Source of the DNA: Citrobacter sp. On2M
GTDB lineage: Bacteria; Pseudomonadota; Gammaproteobacteria; Enterobacterales; Enterobacteriaceae
Length of the DNA stretch: 64,000 nt
Reading direction: 5' to 3'
NCBI RefSeq assembly: GCF_018035235.1
Contig: NZ_WPCV01000009.1
Location: 1-64,000 of the forward strand
In this document: positions 40,221-50,591 of the stretch, piece after piece
Numbering within the stretch: position 1 is the first letter of the stretch
Layout of the letters: the number at the start of each line of letters is the position of its first letter
Translations under genes and position numbers: made by a program
The notes under the pieces: generated by a model
What the model saw: only the letters and a program-made list of their open reading frames with translations
Databases searched by the model: none
What the model was told of the DNA's origin: nothing

Positions 40221-41171
40221 TTACAGCCAGTTTTTGCGCTTAAAGTACAGATACGGCGCCAGACCGGCGAGCATCATAAAGACAATCGCCCCCGGATACC
40301 CGAAGCTCCAGTGCAGTTCCGGCATGAACTCAAAGTTCATCCCATAACTTGAAGCTACCAGCGTCGGCGGCAGGAACACCACAGAGACCACCGAGAAGAT
40401 CTTGATGATGCGGTTCTGCTCAATGTTGATAAAGCCCATCGCCGCCTGCATCAGGAAGTTAACCTTCTGGAACAGCGATTCGTTGTGCGGCAGCAGAGAT
40501 TCGATATCGCGCAGGATCTCACGCGCCTGTTCCAGCTGGCTGCCCGGCAACCGCGCTTTACGTACCAGGAAGTTCAGTGCGCGTTGGGTATCCATCAGAC
40601 ACAAGCGTACCTTCCAGCCGATATCTTCAAGTTCCGCCAGCGTCGACAGCGCTTCGTCATATTCATCGCCCTGACGCCCTTCCATGATCACACGGCTGAG
40701 TTTTTCCAGGTCGCTGTAGATATTTTCGATCTCATCCGCCAGCTGTTCAATTTTTGTTTCGAACAAGTCGAGCAACAGCTCGTAGGCGTTGCCATCCACC
40801 ATCGCCTGGTTACGCGCACGCATGCGGTACAGGCGAAAGGCCGGTAATTCGCGCTCGCGCAGGGTAAACAGTCGACCTTCGCGAATAGTAAATGCGACGG
40901 TTGAGTTACCCGCGTGATCGTCGGCGTCTTCATAAAAGAAGAAGGAGTGAATGTGCAAACCGTCTTCGTCTTCAAAAAAACGCGCGGATGCTTCGATGTC
41001 TTCCAGTTCAGGGCGCGTAGCCAGATTCTGGCCCAAGTCCTTTTGCACACGGTTTCGTTCTTCGTCATCCGGCTCGACTAAATCGACCCAAACCGAACTG
41101 GCCAGGTGCTCGATCTCGTCTGCCTCAAGGCGAGTTAAACGATTGTTTTCCAGTTGAAATGCGCTCAGCAT
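40221..41171 (-). CDS. corA: Magnesium/cobalt channel CorA
   Basis: Pentameric inner-membrane Mg2+ channel, also passing Co2+ and Ni2+. Of 316 residues, most form the cytoplasmic funnel; two C-terminal helices flank the selectivity motif [11 protein letters not shown] (about 281-291), and the protein ends [10 protein letters not shown]. The frame is open to 41186, but ATG at 41171 gives [16 protein letters not shown], the known start. The 360 bp upstream hold a leader with a corL-type ORF and hairpins, suggesting the Rho-dependent leader control described for Salmonella corA. Confidence 0.96.
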   Translation of the reverse strand: MLSAFQLENNRLTRLEADEIEHLASSVWVDLVEPDDEERNRVQKDLGQNLATRPELEDIEASARFFEDEDGLHIHSFFFYEDADDHAGNSTVAFTIREGRLFTLRERELPAFRLYRMRARNQAMVDGNAYELLLDLFETKIEQLADEIENIYSDLEKLSRVIMEGRQGDEYDEALSTLAELEDIGWKVRLCLMDTQRALNFLVRKARLPGSQLEQAREILRDIESLLPHNESLFQKVNFLMQAAMGFINIEQNRIIKIFSVVSVVFLPPTLVASSYGMNFEFMPELHWSFGYPGAIVFMMLAGLAPYLYFKRKNWL

Positions 41172-41300
41172 GACCGGGACTCCCAATGCAAAAAATTATC
41201 GGACAGTTCGGAGGGCACACAGAAACAAATTGGGTTTCAGACCATTAAACAGCCTGACTCAGCGCGACGGGAAAAAAACAGAAGGTCGCTGACAACCGCG

Positions 41301-41328
41301 AAGGCTATCAGCAAAAAGGGATAGCCTT
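41301..41328 (-). promoter_or_regulatory. Stem-loop in the corA leader, overlapping the corL stop
   Basis: Arms AAGGCTATC (41301-41309) and GATAGCCTT (41320-41328) form a perfect 9 bp stem with a 10-base loop. One arm covers the stop codon of the corL-type ORF, so a ribosome at the end of corL would melt it. A second hairpin (GCTAGCC 41458-41464 with GGCTAGC 41491-41497) lies nearer uvrD. Confidence 0.6.
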
Positions 41329-41383
41329 AGGAGTTGATCCTGGATGACAGGATAATGAGCCAGTATCTACTGGGTGTGTCCAA
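41327..41383 (-). CDS. corL: corA leader peptide CorL
   Basis: Eighteen-codon ORF starting TTG at 41383 and ending TAA at 41327-41329: LDTPSRYWLIILSSRINS, with the first residue read as Met. AAGAGGA lies 8 bases upstream. It sits in the leader between uvrD and corA, in the place of Salmonella corL, whose translation controls access of Rho to the corA leader RNA according to Mg2+ and proline codon decoding. Assignment rests on position, start context, size and overlap with the leader hairpin; the ORF is too short for a homology case. Confidence 0.7.
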   Translation of the reverse strand: MDTPSRYWLIILSSRINS

Positions 41384-41531
41384 GGCGAATGTCCTCTTAG
41401 CGTAATCGTGCGCGCATGTTACGCCAGCAAAATTTTGACGTCAACACGCAACGAAACGCTAGCCTGGATAAATTACCTGCTCATCAGTAAGGCTAGCAGA
41501 TCGTTACAAAATAATGATATTTTTCTGAAAG

Positions 41532-43694
41532 TTATACCGTTTCCAGTCGGGCATAGGCTGCCACCAGCCATTTGATCCCCTGCCCCTGGAACGCGACCTG
41601 CAAACGACTGTGCTCACCGCTGCCTTCCAGATTGACAATGGTGCCCTCGCCAAACTTGGCGTGGCGCACGCGCTGGCCAAGCTTATAGCCAGTGTCGTTT
41701 TCCGCCATTGGCGTGCCCATCCGCTGATGGCTCACCGGACGGCTGACCGTGGCGCGCAAACGTACCTCTTCAACGCACGCTTCCGGCAGTTCACCAATAA
41801 AGCGTGACGGACGATGGTAAACCTCTTTGCCATACAAACGACGCGTTTCAGCGTAGGTTAGCGTCAGCTTTTGCATCGCACGGGTCACGCCGACGTAGGC
41901 CAGTCGGCGTTCCTCTTCGAGACGTCCGCCTTCGTCCAGCGACATCTGGCTGGGGAACATGCCTTCTTCCATGCCGACGATAAACACCTGAGGGAACTCC
42001 AGACCTTTCGCCGAGTGCAGGGTCATCAGCTGTACCGCGTCCTGCCAGGTATCCGCCTGTCCTTCGCCCGCTTCCAGCGCGGCGTGAGACAGGAACGCCT
42101 GCAGCGGCATCAGGTCTTCGTCTTCTTCGTTGTAACTAAACTGACGCGTTGCCGTCACCAGTTCGTCTAAGTTTTCGATACGCGTCTGGCCCTTCTCGCC
42201 TTTTTCCTGCTCGTACATCATGCGCAGCCCGGAGTCTTTAATCACCCGGTCAGTCTGCACGTGCAGCGGCATATCGGCGGTCTCCTGCGCCAGAGCGTCA
42301 ATCAGCTCCATAAAACGCTGTAAGGCGCTGGCGGCACGACCCGCAAGGGCTTTTTCCTGCAACAGTTCACGACAGGCCTGCCACAGCGTTAGCTGGCGGT
42401 CACGTGAGGTCTGGCGCACCACATCCAGCGTACGATCGCCAATCCCGCGCGTCGGTGTATTCACCACGCGCTCAAACGCCGCATCGTCATTGCGATTGGC
42501 GATCAGGCGCAGGTAGGAGAGTGCATCTTTGATTTCCTGGCGTTCAAAGAAGCGCATCCCGCCATAAATACGATACGGCATACTGGCTTGTAACAACGCC
42601 TCTTCCAGCACGCGCGACTGGGCGTTGCTGCGGTACAGAATAGCGCATTGTTCAAGCGCACCGCCGTTGTCCTGCCAGGTTTTGATGCGGTTAACGACAA
42701 AGCGCGCTTCATCGAGTTCGTTGAACGCGCAGTATAGCGAGATCGGTTCACCGTCGACGCCGTCGGTCCACAGCTTTTTACCCAGACGCCCATTGTTGTT
42801 TTCAATCAGGGCGTTAGCCGCGCTGAGGATATTGTTGGTCGAGCGGTAATTCTGCTCCAGGCGAATGGTTTCTGCGCCCGGGAAATCGGTGAGGAAGCGC
42901 TGGATATTTTCCACCTGCGCTCCGCGCCAGCCGTAGATCGACTGGTCGTCATCGCCCACGATCATCACTTTGCCGGTGTCGCCTGCCAGCAGGCGGATCC
43001 AGGCGTACTGAATGTTGTTGGTATCCTGGAACTCATCCACCAGGATATTGGTAAAGCGTTCGCGGTAGTGCTGCAGGATATGCGGTTTGTTGAGCCACAG
43101 TTCATGGGCACGCAGTAGCAGCTCGGCGAAATCCACCAGCCCGGCGCGATCACACGCTTCCTGGTAAGCCTGATACACTTTCTGCCAGGTTTGCTCAACC
43201 GGGTTGCCATAGCTCTGCAGATGGTGCGGGCGCAGCCCTTCGTCTTTCTGACTATTGATAAACCACATCGCCTGACGCGGCGGCCACTGCTTCTCATCCA
43301 GGTTCATCGCCTTGATCAGGCGCTTGAGCAGACGCAGTTGGTCTTCGCTGTCGAGGATCTGGAAATCCTGCGGCAGGTTGGCATCCATATGGTGCGCGCG
43401 CAGCAGACGGTGCGCCAGACCGTGGAACGTACCCACCCACATACCGCCCTGGCTGGTTCCCATGATCTGACCAATACGGTGGCGCATTTCCGCCGCCGCT
43501 TTGTTGGTAAAGGTGACCGCCATAATGGAGTACGGCGAGTTGTTCTCTACCGTCAGTAACCAGGCGATGCGGTGCACCAGCACGCGCGTTTTACCACTCC
43601 CCGCGCCTGCCAGAACCAACATGTTGCTGCGTGGCGCGGCCACAGCCTGGCGCTGTTCGTCATTGAGGCTATCGAGCAGGTAAGAAACGTCCAT
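41532..43694 (-). CDS. uvrD: DNA helicase II UvrD
   Basis: SF1A 3'-5' helicase of nucleotide excision and mismatch repair; also dismantles RecA filaments and backtracks RNA polymerase. Of 720 residues: Walker A LAGAGSGKTRVL (about 26-37), GTFHGLAHRLLR (motif Ia region), LVDEFQDTNNIQYAW (motif II, about 217-231), GDDDQSIYGWRGA (motif III), and LMTLHSAKGLEFPQVF plus YVGVTRAM (motifs V and VI). The Tudor-like C-terminal domain ends KWLVAAYARLETV. ATG at 43694 is chosen over the open frame to 43712. A LexA box lies upstream. Confidence 0.97.
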   Translation of the reverse strand: MDVSYLLDSLNDEQRQAVAAPRSNMLVLAGAGSGKTRVLVHRIAWLLTVENNSPYSIMAVTFTNKAAAEMRHRIGQIMGTSQGGMWVGTFHGLAHRLLRAHHMDANLPQDFQILDSEDQLRLLKRLIKAMNLDEKQWPPRQAMWFINSQKDEGLRPHHLQSYGNPVEQTWQKVYQAYQEACDRAGLVDFAELLLRAHELWLNKPHILQHYRERFTNILVDEFQDTNNIQYAWIRLLAGDTGKVMIVGDDDQSIYGWRGAQVENIQRFLTDFPGAETIRLEQNYRSTNNILSAANALIENNNGRLGKKLWTDGVDGEPISLYCAFNELDEARFVVNRIKTWQDNGGALEQCAILYRSNAQSRVLEEALLQASMPYRIYGGMRFFERQEIKDALSYLRLIANRNDDAAFERVVNTPTRGIGDRTLDVVRQTSRDRQLTLWQACRELLQEKALAGRAASALQRFMELIDALAQETADMPLHVQTDRVIKDSGLRMMYEQEKGEKGQTRIENLDELVTATRQFSYNEEDEDLMPLQAFLSHAALEAGEGQADTWQDAVQLMTLHSAKGLEFPQVFIVGMEEGMFPSQMSLDEGGRLEEERRLAYVGVTRAMQKLTLTYAETRRLYGKEVYHRPSRFIGELPEACVEEVRLRATVSRPVSHQRMGTPMAENDTGYKLGQRVRHAKFGEGTIVNLEGSGEHSRLQVAFQGQGIKWLVAAYARLETV

Positions 43695-43730
43695 TGGCAC
43701 CGCCGGAATCAACAGGGCCCAGCCGGACCC

Positions 43731-43746
43731 CTGGGAATTTATACAG
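43731..43746. promoter_or_regulatory. LexA (SOS) box upstream of uvrD
   Basis: Read on the minus strand: CTGTATAAATTCCCAG, that is CTGT-N8-CCAG, close to the CTGT-N8-ACAG SOS box and to the known uvrD box of E. coli, which also ends CCAG. It lies 37 bp before the uvrD start. Confidence 0.8.
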
Positions 43747-43758
43747 AGTTGTTGGTGA

Positions 43759-44475
43759 TTATATCAGCGAGGTCAGAGATGCCAACTGTGAAATTTCGAT
43801 ATGCGGCAGCAAACGGCTGTCAGCGATGTGCATCAGGTCGGCATTTTCCGGTTTGATCCAGCAAGCCTGCATACCGCAACGGATGGCTCCCGCGACGTCT
43901 GTCGTCAGGTCATCGCCCACGTGCAGAATGTCACCCACGGGCATGTTCAGTTTTTCCGCCGCCAGCGCGTACATGTCGCTGAACGGTTTTGATCGCCCGT
44001 CGGGACCAGCGCGCAGCACAAACTCAAAATAATCGCCCAGGCCAAACAATTCCGGCTGCGCGTTACCGTTGGTAATCGCCACCAGCGGCCATTTTCGGGC
44101 CAGCGCCTTCAGCGTGTCATGTGTCGCCTGCGGGACATCAATACGGCTACGCCATTTGGCGAAATTCATCATCGCCGCATTCGCTCCCATTCTGGCTTCG
44201 GCCTCTGACAACCCCGCCTCCAGCATAGCGCGTTCTACGGCGCGGTGGCGCCATTGGGTAACGTCGTGGTAGATTTCCGGCTCAGCGTCGCGAACGGCCT
44301 GACGTAAGCGCTGGAGGTCGCTATTTTGCAGCGAACTCAGCGCCGGATGATAATTCTGTACAAACGCGAGCGCTTCCTGCTCGGTGCGTGTGATAACGGG
44401 ACGGTTATCGTAAAGGGTGTCATCAAGGTCAAAGGTGAGCGCAGAAATGCGCCCCAAAGGCCGGTAAAAACGCAT
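43759..44475 (-). CDS. yigB: 5-amino-6-(5-phospho-D-ribitylamino)uracil/FMN phosphatase YigB
   Basis: HAD-superfamily phosphatase of 238 residues. In E. coli YigB dephosphorylates FMN and the riboflavin precursor 5-amino-6-(5-phosphoribitylamino)uracil, a step also served by YbjI. Motifs: [13 protein letters not shown] (about 13-24), [10 protein letters not shown] (about 132-139), III Lys in GRSKPFSD (about 160-167) and [15 protein letters not shown] (about 184-196). Last gene of the dapF-yigA-xerC-yigB run, overlapping xerC by one base; uvrD follows under its own SOS promoter. Confidence 0.93.
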   Translation of the reverse strand: MRFYRPLGRISALTFDLDDTLYDNRPVITRTEQEALAFVQNYHPALSSLQNSDLQRLRQAVRDAEPEIYHDVTQWRHRAVERAMLEAGLSEAEARMGANAAMMNFAKWRSRIDVPQATHDTLKALARKWPLVAITNGNAQPELFGLGDYFEFVLRAGPDGRSKPFSDMYALAAEKLNMPVGDILHVGDDLTTDVAGAIRCGMQACWIKPENADLMHIADSRLLPHIEISQLASLTSLI

Positions 44476-45377
44476 TATTTCCCCCGTTTGGCGCGCGGAT
44501 GCGCCGCATCGTACACTGAAGCCAGGTGTTGAAAATCAAGATGGGTATAGATTTGGGTCGTGGAGAGATTGGCATGGCCTAATAATTCCTGCACACCACG
44601 CAGATCGCCGCTCGACTCCAGCATATGCGTCGCAAATGAATGCCGTAGCTTGTGGGGATGTACATGGCTGTTCAGCCCCTGCTTGATACCCCATTCAGCA
44701 AAACGTTTCTGCACGTTCCGTGCAGAGATGCGTTTGCCCAGTTTTGACAGAAATAACGCATCGTCATCGCAGCCAAAGAGTCCGCGCAGATCCAGCCAGT
44801 GCTCAATCCACGCCACCGCATTGCGGCCAATCGGCAGGCGACGCTCTTTACTGCCCTTGCCCATCACCCATACTTCGCCGGTGTCGAGATCGAGATGTTT
44901 AATATCCAGCCCAACCAGTTCAGATAAACGCAGCCCGGCGCCGTACATCACTTCCAGCATCGCGCGGTCGCGCACGGCGAGGGGATCGTTGAGATCGATA
45001 TCCAGCAGGCGATTAACGTCGTCGACATCGATATTTTTAGGCAGATGACGCGGTGCTTTGGGTGCGGAAACGCTTTTTGCCGGATTGGCTTTCAGCTCGC
45101 CCTGATTAACCAGCCAGTCGAAAAAACTACGTAGCGCGGAAAGTCGCAACGCCAGGCTCGCCGGTCCCAGCCCTTTACGACGACTGCGCACGGCAAAGCT
45201 TCGCACCATAGCAGCGTCACATTGTTGCCAGCTTTGCAAACCGGTTTCTCCGGCTAACGCGATGATGGCATCAAGCTGGCGCTGATAATTAAGCAATGTG
45301 ATCGGGCTAAGCTGGCGCTCAACGCCCAGATAGCGCAAAAAGCGCGCCACATCCTGAGAAAGGGGTGAATCGGTCAT
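44475..45377 (-). CDS. xerC: Site-specific tyrosine recombinase XerC
   Basis: With XerD, resolves chromosome dimers at dif, and plasmid multimers at cer-type sites. The 300-residue protein has an N-terminal core-binding domain (about 1-100) and the catalytic domain with Arg in [14 protein letters not shown] (about 144-157), Lys in [11 protein letters not shown] (about 172), [12 protein letters not shown] (about 242-253), [14 protein letters not shown] (about 264-277) carrying the nucleophilic tyrosine. All six catalytic positions are present. Overlaps yigA by 4 bp. Confidence 0.96.
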   Translation of the reverse strand: MTDSPLSQDVARFLRYLGVERQLSPITLLNYQRQLDAIIALAGETGLQSWQQCDAAMVRSFAVRSRRKGLGPASLALRLSALRSFFDWLVNQGELKANPAKSVSAPKAPRHLPKNIDVDDVNRLLDIDLNDPLAVRDRAMLEVMYGAGLRLSELVGLDIKHLDLDTGEVWVMGKGSKERRLPIGRNAVAWIEHWLDLRGLFGCDDDALFLSKLGKRISARNVQKRFAEWGIKQGLNSHVHPHKLRHSFATHMLESSGDLRGVQELLGHANLSTTQIYTHLDFQHLASVYDAAHPRAKRGK

Positions 45378-46081
45378 ATGCGTTCAATCCAGCGCTCCAG
45401 CAGTTCCGGCAACATCAACGAGATTTCCTGCAATAACTGCGTACCTTGTCCCTGCTGGTAATGATTAACGTCACGACTGCTGAACAGCATCACGCCAAGG
45501 GAGCCATCTTGCCCGAGCATCGACATCGCGACTGAGCCTATCGCTTTCGCCTCCGGCATCATCACCAGCAACTCGGGGCCATTGAGCGGCCCAAGATAAT
45601 GCCGAGACTGGCCCAGACGCTGAATTCGCAGCGGTTCAAAAGCCTGACGGCTTAATGCCAGATGGGTGAATTTTGAGGGCGCGCCTAGTCGCCAGCGATC
45701 CGGGAACAGACGAACCGTCGCTCCTGCCAGCCCTAACTCACGCGCCCAGCGATGAAATCGCATCAGCATATCGTCAAGGCTGCTGGCCGCCACCAGACGT
45801 CCTTGCAGATTTAACAGACGATAGAACAGGCTTTCATTGGCGTTGGCCTGTTCCATCAACAGCGCCATGTTCTCTTCCAGCACGTTAATATGATTACGCG
45901 CCCGTGCCATATGCCATTCCACTAAAGAGACCGTGCCGCGCACCGGGTGCGGAACACGCATCGCCTCAACTGCCTGGGCATTACGGATAAAAAACTCAGG
46001 ATTACGTTGCAGGTAATCGACGACCGCCCGATCGTCGAGCTCCATGAGCGTTTCCTGTAGTTCTTCCCCTGGTTGCTTCAT
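45374..46081 (-). CDS. yigA: DUF484 family protein YigA
   Basis: 235-residue GAF-like DUF484 protein of unknown function, co-transcribed with dapF and xerC in enterics. An N-terminal helical segment (about 1-70, [19 protein letters not shown]) precedes the GAF-like domain (about 85-230). No catalytic motif is recognised. It overlaps dapF by 4 bp and xerC by 4 bp, so the three are tightly coupled; context suggests a link to XerC, but this is not shown by sequence. Confidence 0.92.
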   Translation of the reverse strand: MKQPGEELQETLMELDDRAVVDYLQRNPEFFIRNAQAVEAMRVPHPVRGTVSLVEWHMARARNHINVLEENMALLMEQANANESLFYRLLNLQGRLVAASSLDDMLMRFHRWARELGLAGATVRLFPDRWRLGAPSKFTHLALSRQAFEPLRIQRLGQSRHYLGPLNGPELLVMMPEAKAIGSVAMSMLGQDGSLGVMLFSSRDVNHYQQGQGTQLLQEISLMLPELLERWIERI

Positions 46082-46902
46082 AAGTGAATAAATCCGTCGT
46101 AGACATGTGCCGCCGGGCCTGTCATATACAGCGGATGACCCGGACCTTTCCAGGCGATATCAAGTCGACCGCCCGGTAATTCCACCCTCACCTCTTCTGC
46201 CAGCAGACCCTGCTGAATACCAACCGCAACAGCGGCGCACGCCCCGCTACCGCAGGCCTGCGTTTCACCCGCTCCACGCTCATAAACCCGCAGTCGGATA
46301 TGCTCGCGCTTCACCACCTGCATAAAGCCAATATTGGCGCGTTCAGGGAAGCGCTCGTGGCTTTCCAGAACCGGTCCCAGTGTTTCTACTGTGGCCGTAT
46401 CAACATCATCAACCTGAATCACGCAGTGCGGGTTCCCCATTGAAACCACGCCGCACAATACTGTCTGTTCGGCCGCGCGCATAATATAGGTCTTCTCTGC
46501 TTTATTGGCGCGAAACGGAACCTGCGAGGGTTCAAAATTGGGTTCTCCCATATTCACCTGCACCAGCTCGTCGTCGGTTACGGTTAATACCATACGACCA
46601 TTGGCGGTACTGACGCGAATATCGCGCTTATTGGTCAGCCCTTTCAGGCGAACAAAGCGGGCAAAACAGCGGGCGCCATTGCCACATTGTGACACTTCAC
46701 TGCCGTCGGCATTAAAAATACGGTAGTGGAAATCCAGCTCCGGATCATACGGAGGTTCAACCACCAGCAGTTGATCAAATCCAACGCCGAGATGCCTGTC
46801 GGACAGGCGGCGGATCAGCTCTGGTGAGAAAAAGACATTCTGCGTTACCGCGTCGACGACCATAAAATCGTTGCCAAGGCCATGCATTTTAGAGAATTGC
46901 AT
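46078..46902 (-). CDS. dapF: Diaminopimelate epimerase DapF
   Basis: Cofactor-independent epimerase converting LL- to meso-diaminopimelate for lysine and peptidoglycan. The 274-residue protein has the two catalytic cysteines in [15 protein letters not shown] (about 69-83) and [15 protein letters not shown] (about 214-228). Two adjacent ATGs exist at 46905 and 46902; the second is chosen because it is 6 bp from GGAG and gives the standard start [13 protein letters not shown]. lptM lies 48 bp upstream. Confidence 0.96.
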   Translation of the reverse strand: MQFSKMHGLGNDFMVVDAVTQNVFFSPELIRRLSDRHLGVGFDQLLVVEPPYDPELDFHYRIFNADGSEVSQCGNGARCFARFVRLKGLTNKRDIRVSTANGRMVLTVTDDELVQVNMGEPNFEPSQVPFRANKAEKTYIMRAAEQTVLCGVVSMGNPHCVIQVDDVDTATVETLGPVLESHERFPERANIGFMQVVKREHIRLRVYERGAGETQACGSGACAAVAVGIQQGLLAEEVRVELPGGRLDIAWKGPGHPLYMTGPAAHVYDGFIHL

Positions 46903-46950
46903 CATTCACTCCGTTCACGCGGGTACAGAAATGTAAATCTATTCCTGCCG

Positions 46951-47154
46951 TCAGTAATTCACCTGGGAAGGCCCGTCACTAATCCCACGATCGTTTTTCT
47001 CAGGCGCGGTGGATTGCGATTGCGGCTGAACGCTCTTGGTCGGAGGCGGCGCGGTTTTATCTGCTGGCGGGAAATACAGCGGGCCTTTGAGCCCACAGCC
47101 CGTCAGGCTGAACAGAGTAAAAATGACAGCGAGTGGCTTTAACACGTTTTTCAT
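46951..47154 (-). CDS. lptM: LPS-assembly lipoprotein LptM (YifL)
   Basis: Small outer-membrane lipoprotein of 67 residues that helps oxidative maturation of the LptDE translocon in E. coli. A type II signal peptide (residues 1-18) ends at the lipobox LTGC, so Cys19 is the lipidated residue, followed by GLKGPLYFPPADK and a Pro/Gln-rich tail. The ATG at 47154 (MKNVLKPLAVIFTLFSLTGC) is chosen; the frame is open for 14 more codons upstream. First gene before dapF, divergent from cyaY. Confidence 0.92.
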   Translation of the reverse strand: MKNVLKPLAVIFTLFSLTGCGLKGPLYFPPADKTAPPPTKSVQPQSQSTAPEKNDRGISDGPSQVNY

Positions 47155-47292
47155 TATGGATTGCCTGTAAAGTTCATGCTTTCTGTTTTCTATCATCGCA
47201 GGAGAAGGCGTAAAAGCAAGAGTTAGCCTGTAATCTGCAACGCGTTTTGTTTCAGGTTATACTGCCGTCATCACGAAAAACAGGATAAGAAA

Positions 47293-47613
47293 ATGAACGA
47301 CAGTGAATTTCATCGCCTTGCTGACACCCTGTGGATGACCATTGAAGAGCGTCTGGACGACTGGGACGGCGACAGCGATATCGATTGTGAAATCAACGGC
47401 GGCGTGCTGACCCTCAGCTTCGAAAACGGCAGCAAAATTATTATTAACCGTCAGGAGCCGCTGCACCAGGTGTGGCTGGCAACCAAGCAGGGCGGCTACC
47501 ACTTTGACCTGAAAGGCGACGAGTGGATCTGCGATCGTAGCGGCGAAACGTTCTGGGATCTGCTGGAACAGGCGGCAACACAGCAGGCAGGTGAAGAAGT
47601 GAGCTTCCGCTAA
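47293..47613 (+). CDS. cyaY: Frataxin homologue CyaY
   Basis: 106-residue bacterial frataxin that binds iron and the IscS desulfurase and slows iron-sulphur cluster assembly. It begins [14 protein letters not shown]; the acidic first helix [18 protein letters not shown] (about 17-34) is the iron-binding ridge. The conserved [20 protein letters not shown] (about 41-60), [14 protein letters not shown] and the C-terminal [14 protein letters not shown] are intact. Convergent with cyaA, across a REP element. Confidence 0.96.
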   Translation: MNDSEFHRLADTLWMTIEERLDDWDGDSDIDCEINGGVLTLSFENGSKIIINRQEPLHQVWLATKQGGYHFDLKGDEWICDRSGETFWDLLEQAATQQAGEEVSFR

Positions 47614-47620
47614 GTGTGAT

Positions 47621-47647
47621 TGCCGGATGCGCTTCGCTTATCCGGCA
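47621..47647. repeat. REP between cyaY and cyaA
   Basis: TGCCGGAT, GCGCTTCGC core and ATCCGGCA arms form a short REP palindrome in the 40 bp between the converging cyaY and cyaA genes. Confidence 0.85.
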
Positions 47648-47653
47648 TCATGT

Positions 47654-50200
47654 TCAGGAAAAATACTGCTGCAACTGCGGCGCGTCGTTGTCCTGATTGA
47701 CGGGCGGAACAGCGCTAATCGGCTGGGTACGGAACGGAATTACCTGCGCGCGCCCGTCGGTTTTCACAATCTGATAGAACTGCGGCAGGTTAAAGTTGAT
47801 AAAGCTTGAGCCATAGGTGAAGCGATCGTGCGACGATGAGTAGAAACGGCTGACGTCGCGTACCAGTTCCTCTTTGCTGCCTTCGCAGTGGTGATACACC
47901 TCGGCCCGGTTACTCTCGTCCAGAATGTAGATATTAAAGCCCTGCTCATCACCCGTTTCTTCGAAAAAGAACTGAATGATCCCTTCGCTGGCAAACCCGT
48001 CCACTACCGACGGAAGTTTCACATGGTTAGTCTCAACCTGAACGGAAAGTCCGTGCAGTTTGTTATGTGAAATCGCACCATAGAATTCAATCGCGTTTTC
48101 CAGCTTCTGTACCGAGACGTTCAGACGTTCGAAGAACAGCCCCCACGTCTGACCGGAAACACGCAGCGCTTTGAAGCGTCCAGTTTCCTGACGGGTACTG
48201 GAGAGGCGTAATTCGATGCACTCAGACACCAGTTGCTGTACGCGAGTACGAATTAACCCGCGCAGATGCTGGCTATAGCAGAAGACCTCGACGCTATCCG
48301 GCGGCGCGGCATCCTGATGCATTTTGCCCAGAATCGTTTTTAACGCTTCAATCATCGCCTGCTCACCGTTGAAGTGCAGCGTACGCACCTCATTCCACGA
48401 GTTGCGATACAGCAGGTCTACGCTACCGACCAGGCAATTTTGCTCTTCGCCAAAACTGAAGACGTCCAGCTTACGGAAATCAAAATGCACCACCTGATTG
48501 CGAAATGCCGCCGTCGGGTCATATTCGAGGTTAACGATAATTGCCAGATGCCGAATTTCGCACGGACTATAAAGCGCTTTCGGCGTTGGCGCTGGTAAAC
48601 GCAGCGGGAAGTGGTGCGACACATCGGCGACCATTTCCTGCAGCTTCGGCAAATCAACGATGCCGTTACCCTTAATAAATAGATGCGTACGCGAGGTCAG
48701 CAGGCCATTAAACCAGGCCCACGCCACCAGCTTGTTGAGATAGCGGTTATATTCCAGTGGCTGATGGCTGATGATCGAGTCCATGTTCGGCGCTCGGTTG
48801 TAAAGATACCACCCCGAACGGTTGGCACGACCCGGAGGCACATGGATAAAGGTCAGATTCGGTTCCGAGAGGTCTGGAGATATCTGCGGGTTCACCAGCG
48901 TGACTTTACCCGGCAACGCTTCAAACGCGGCATACAGCTTACGGGTCAGCACGCCGATATCTTGCGGGCTGGCGCTGACGCTGAGGTTATTACGCCGCGC
49001 AAAGCGGATCAGGTTACGATAGCTCTGCATCATCGCATCGAGCAGTTCGTTATGCGCTTCACGCACCTGGTCAATCTTCCAGTTAGCGCGGTTATCCAGC
49101 ATGGTCAGACGGGCATCATCCCAGCCCCACTCTGTCACTAATTGACTTAATACTTCACGGCGCCAGCCCACGCAGGCGCGCTCACGGCTCAGTTTCTCAC
49201 ACACTTTTAAGTAGAAACATCGACGCACTAAATCCAGACGTGTCGGGTCTTCGATCGCCGTAAGGTATTCGGTTACACGCTCCAGCATCATGCAGTAAGG
49301 GTCGAGACCAAATGAGACGATCTCACCATCGTGCAAGCGCTGTTTAATATCTTTCGCCAACAGGCGTGGATTGGGGTATTCCCAGGAATACGCCTCCAGC
49401 AGCAGCGTTTTCAGCACTGCTTTGTACGGAGAGTCGATACTCTTGTACAACTGCCAAAGGCTGGCGCCGAAATACTCTTCGGCAGAGAGCGAACTGAGCC
49501 CGCCGAGATCCAGCCATTCGTTTGGCGTTAGCACCCCTTGTGCGTAGAGCGTCATGACGTAATCGTCGTAATGCTCTTCTTCGTCGCCCGGTACCATATT
49601 CCACAGAATACGTTTACCCGCGAGGCGCACAGCGGTGCGATAGAATTCATCCAGCAACAGGATATGCTGCGTCGAGCCACAGTCTTCCCCACCCAGACTG
49701 CCGCTTTCATTGTGACGGAAACGGTTTTCGTCAATCAGGAAGAAGCTGACTTCCACGCCCAGCGAGGCAGCCCAGCTTTCCAGCAGGCTACATTTACGCT
49801 GCAGCAGTTGGCGCTCTTCGCTATCCAGCCAGGATTGATGGCAGACCCAGATATCAAGGTCAGACGAACAGCTTTGCCCTACCGAAGAGGTACTGCCCAT
49901 CGAGTAAACGCCGGTGATCGGCAGTTCGCCCTTCGGCGGGTCCTGCGGCGACATGCCGCGGTACAGTTCCAACTCGTTCAGGTAGTGGCGTTGGGTTTCA
50001 TCAGGCGTGTAAAGGCATATGCCTTTGGGAACGTTACCATCAAGGTAACCCGGCATCAGCGGATGGTGGTAGTGCAATAATGTCGGCAGCAGACTGTATA
50101 CCTGCTGGAAAGCAGGTCCCATGGCAGCAAGCGCGCGATCCACACGCAGTTGATTTATGGCATCCAGTCTCTGTTTCAGAGTCTCAATATAGAGGTACAA
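47654..50200 (-). CDS. cyaA: Class I adenylate cyclase CyaA
   Basis: Makes cAMP; the N-terminal half is catalytic and the C-terminal half is the glucose/PTS-responsive regulatory domain. Of 848 residues, catalysis involves [19 protein letters not shown] (about 102-120), the nucleotidyltransferase-type motif GS...DLD. The frame is open to 50323, but TTG at 50200 gives [15 protein letters not shown] as in E. coli, which is known to use a UUG start that keeps synthesis low. A CRP site lies about 160 bp upstream, so cAMP-CRP probably represses it. Ends after a REP. Confidence 0.96.
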   Translation of the reverse strand: MYLYIETLKQRLDAINQLRVDRALAAMGPAFQQVYSLLPTLLHYHHPLMPGYLDGNVPKGICLYTPDETQRHYLNELELYRGMSPQDPPKGELPITGVYSMGSTSSVGQSCSSDLDIWVCHQSWLDSEERQLLQRKCSLLESWAASLGVEVSFFLIDENRFRHNESGSLGGEDCGSTQHILLLDEFYRTAVRLAGKRILWNMVPGDEEEHYDDYVMTLYAQGVLTPNEWLDLGGLSSLSAEEYFGASLWQLYKSIDSPYKAVLKTLLLEAYSWEYPNPRLLAKDIKQRLHDGEIVSFGLDPYCMMLERVTEYLTAIEDPTRLDLVRRCFYLKVCEKLSRERACVGWRREVLSQLVTEWGWDDARLTMLDNRANWKIDQVREAHNELLDAMMQSYRNLIRFARRNNLSVSASPQDIGVLTRKLYAAFEALPGKVTLVNPQISPDLSEPNLTFIHVPPGRANRSGWYLYNRAPNMDSIISHQPLEYNRYLNKLVAWAWFNGLLTSRTHLFIKGNGIVDLPKLQEMVADVSHHFPLRLPAPTPKALYSPCEIRHLAIIVNLEYDPTAAFRNQVVHFDFRKLDVFSFGEEQNCLVGSVDLLYRNSWNEVRTLHFNGEQAMIEALKTILGKMHQDAAPPDSVEVFCYSQHLRGLIRTRVQQLVSECIELRLSSTRQETGRFKALRVSGQTWGLFFERLNVSVQKLENAIEFYGAISHNKLHGLSVQVETNHVKLPSVVDGFASEGIIQFFFEETGDEQGFNIYILDESNRAEVYHHCEGSKEELVRDVSRFYSSSHDRFTYGSSFINFNLPQFYQIVKTDGRAQVIPFRTQPISAVPPVNQDNDAPQLQQYFS

Positions 50201-50357
50201 GACGTATCGCCTGATGTTGCATCCGTCATGGCGTCGATAGCGGCGGCGCAAACGCTTACCACCCTCGTCATCAATCTGGATAAACCGTATGTCAAAAATA
50301 ACCGTTACCTTTTTCACCTGCACTTTTATTAGTTACAGATGAAAAAATGGTCTAAAA

Positions 50358-50373
50358 CGTGATCAATTTAACA
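50358..50373. promoter_or_regulatory. CRP-type site in the cyaA promoter region
   Basis: CGTGA-N6-TAACA on the plus strand, that is AAATTGATCACGTTTT on the minus strand, as in the E. coli cyaA P2 operator. It lies in the 391 bp between the divergent cyaA and hemC starts (50201-50591). That interval is AT-rich, holds the long cyaA leader and the hemC promoter region; I saw no further ORF or repeat in it. Confidence 0.72.
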
Positions 50374-50591
50374 CCTTGCTCATTGACCGTAAAGAAAGAT
50401 GCGCTACATACAAGTGTAGCACCGTTCGTTACGTGTAAATTCCTTCATACGGTCGGGAGGTTTTTCTCGTCATTCTTCACTGACAGTGATGATGCAGCGC
50501 CTTTTCCTCTCACTTACGTTTGAGCGTAACGCTGACATCCCTTTGATAAGGATGTTAGGATGGTCAATGATTGATAATGACGGTAACAAGC

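Noticed and set aside
47654-50323. 889-residue CyaA from an upstream start
   Set aside because: The extra 41 residues are basic and unlike the family; the known UUG start at 50200 is conserved.
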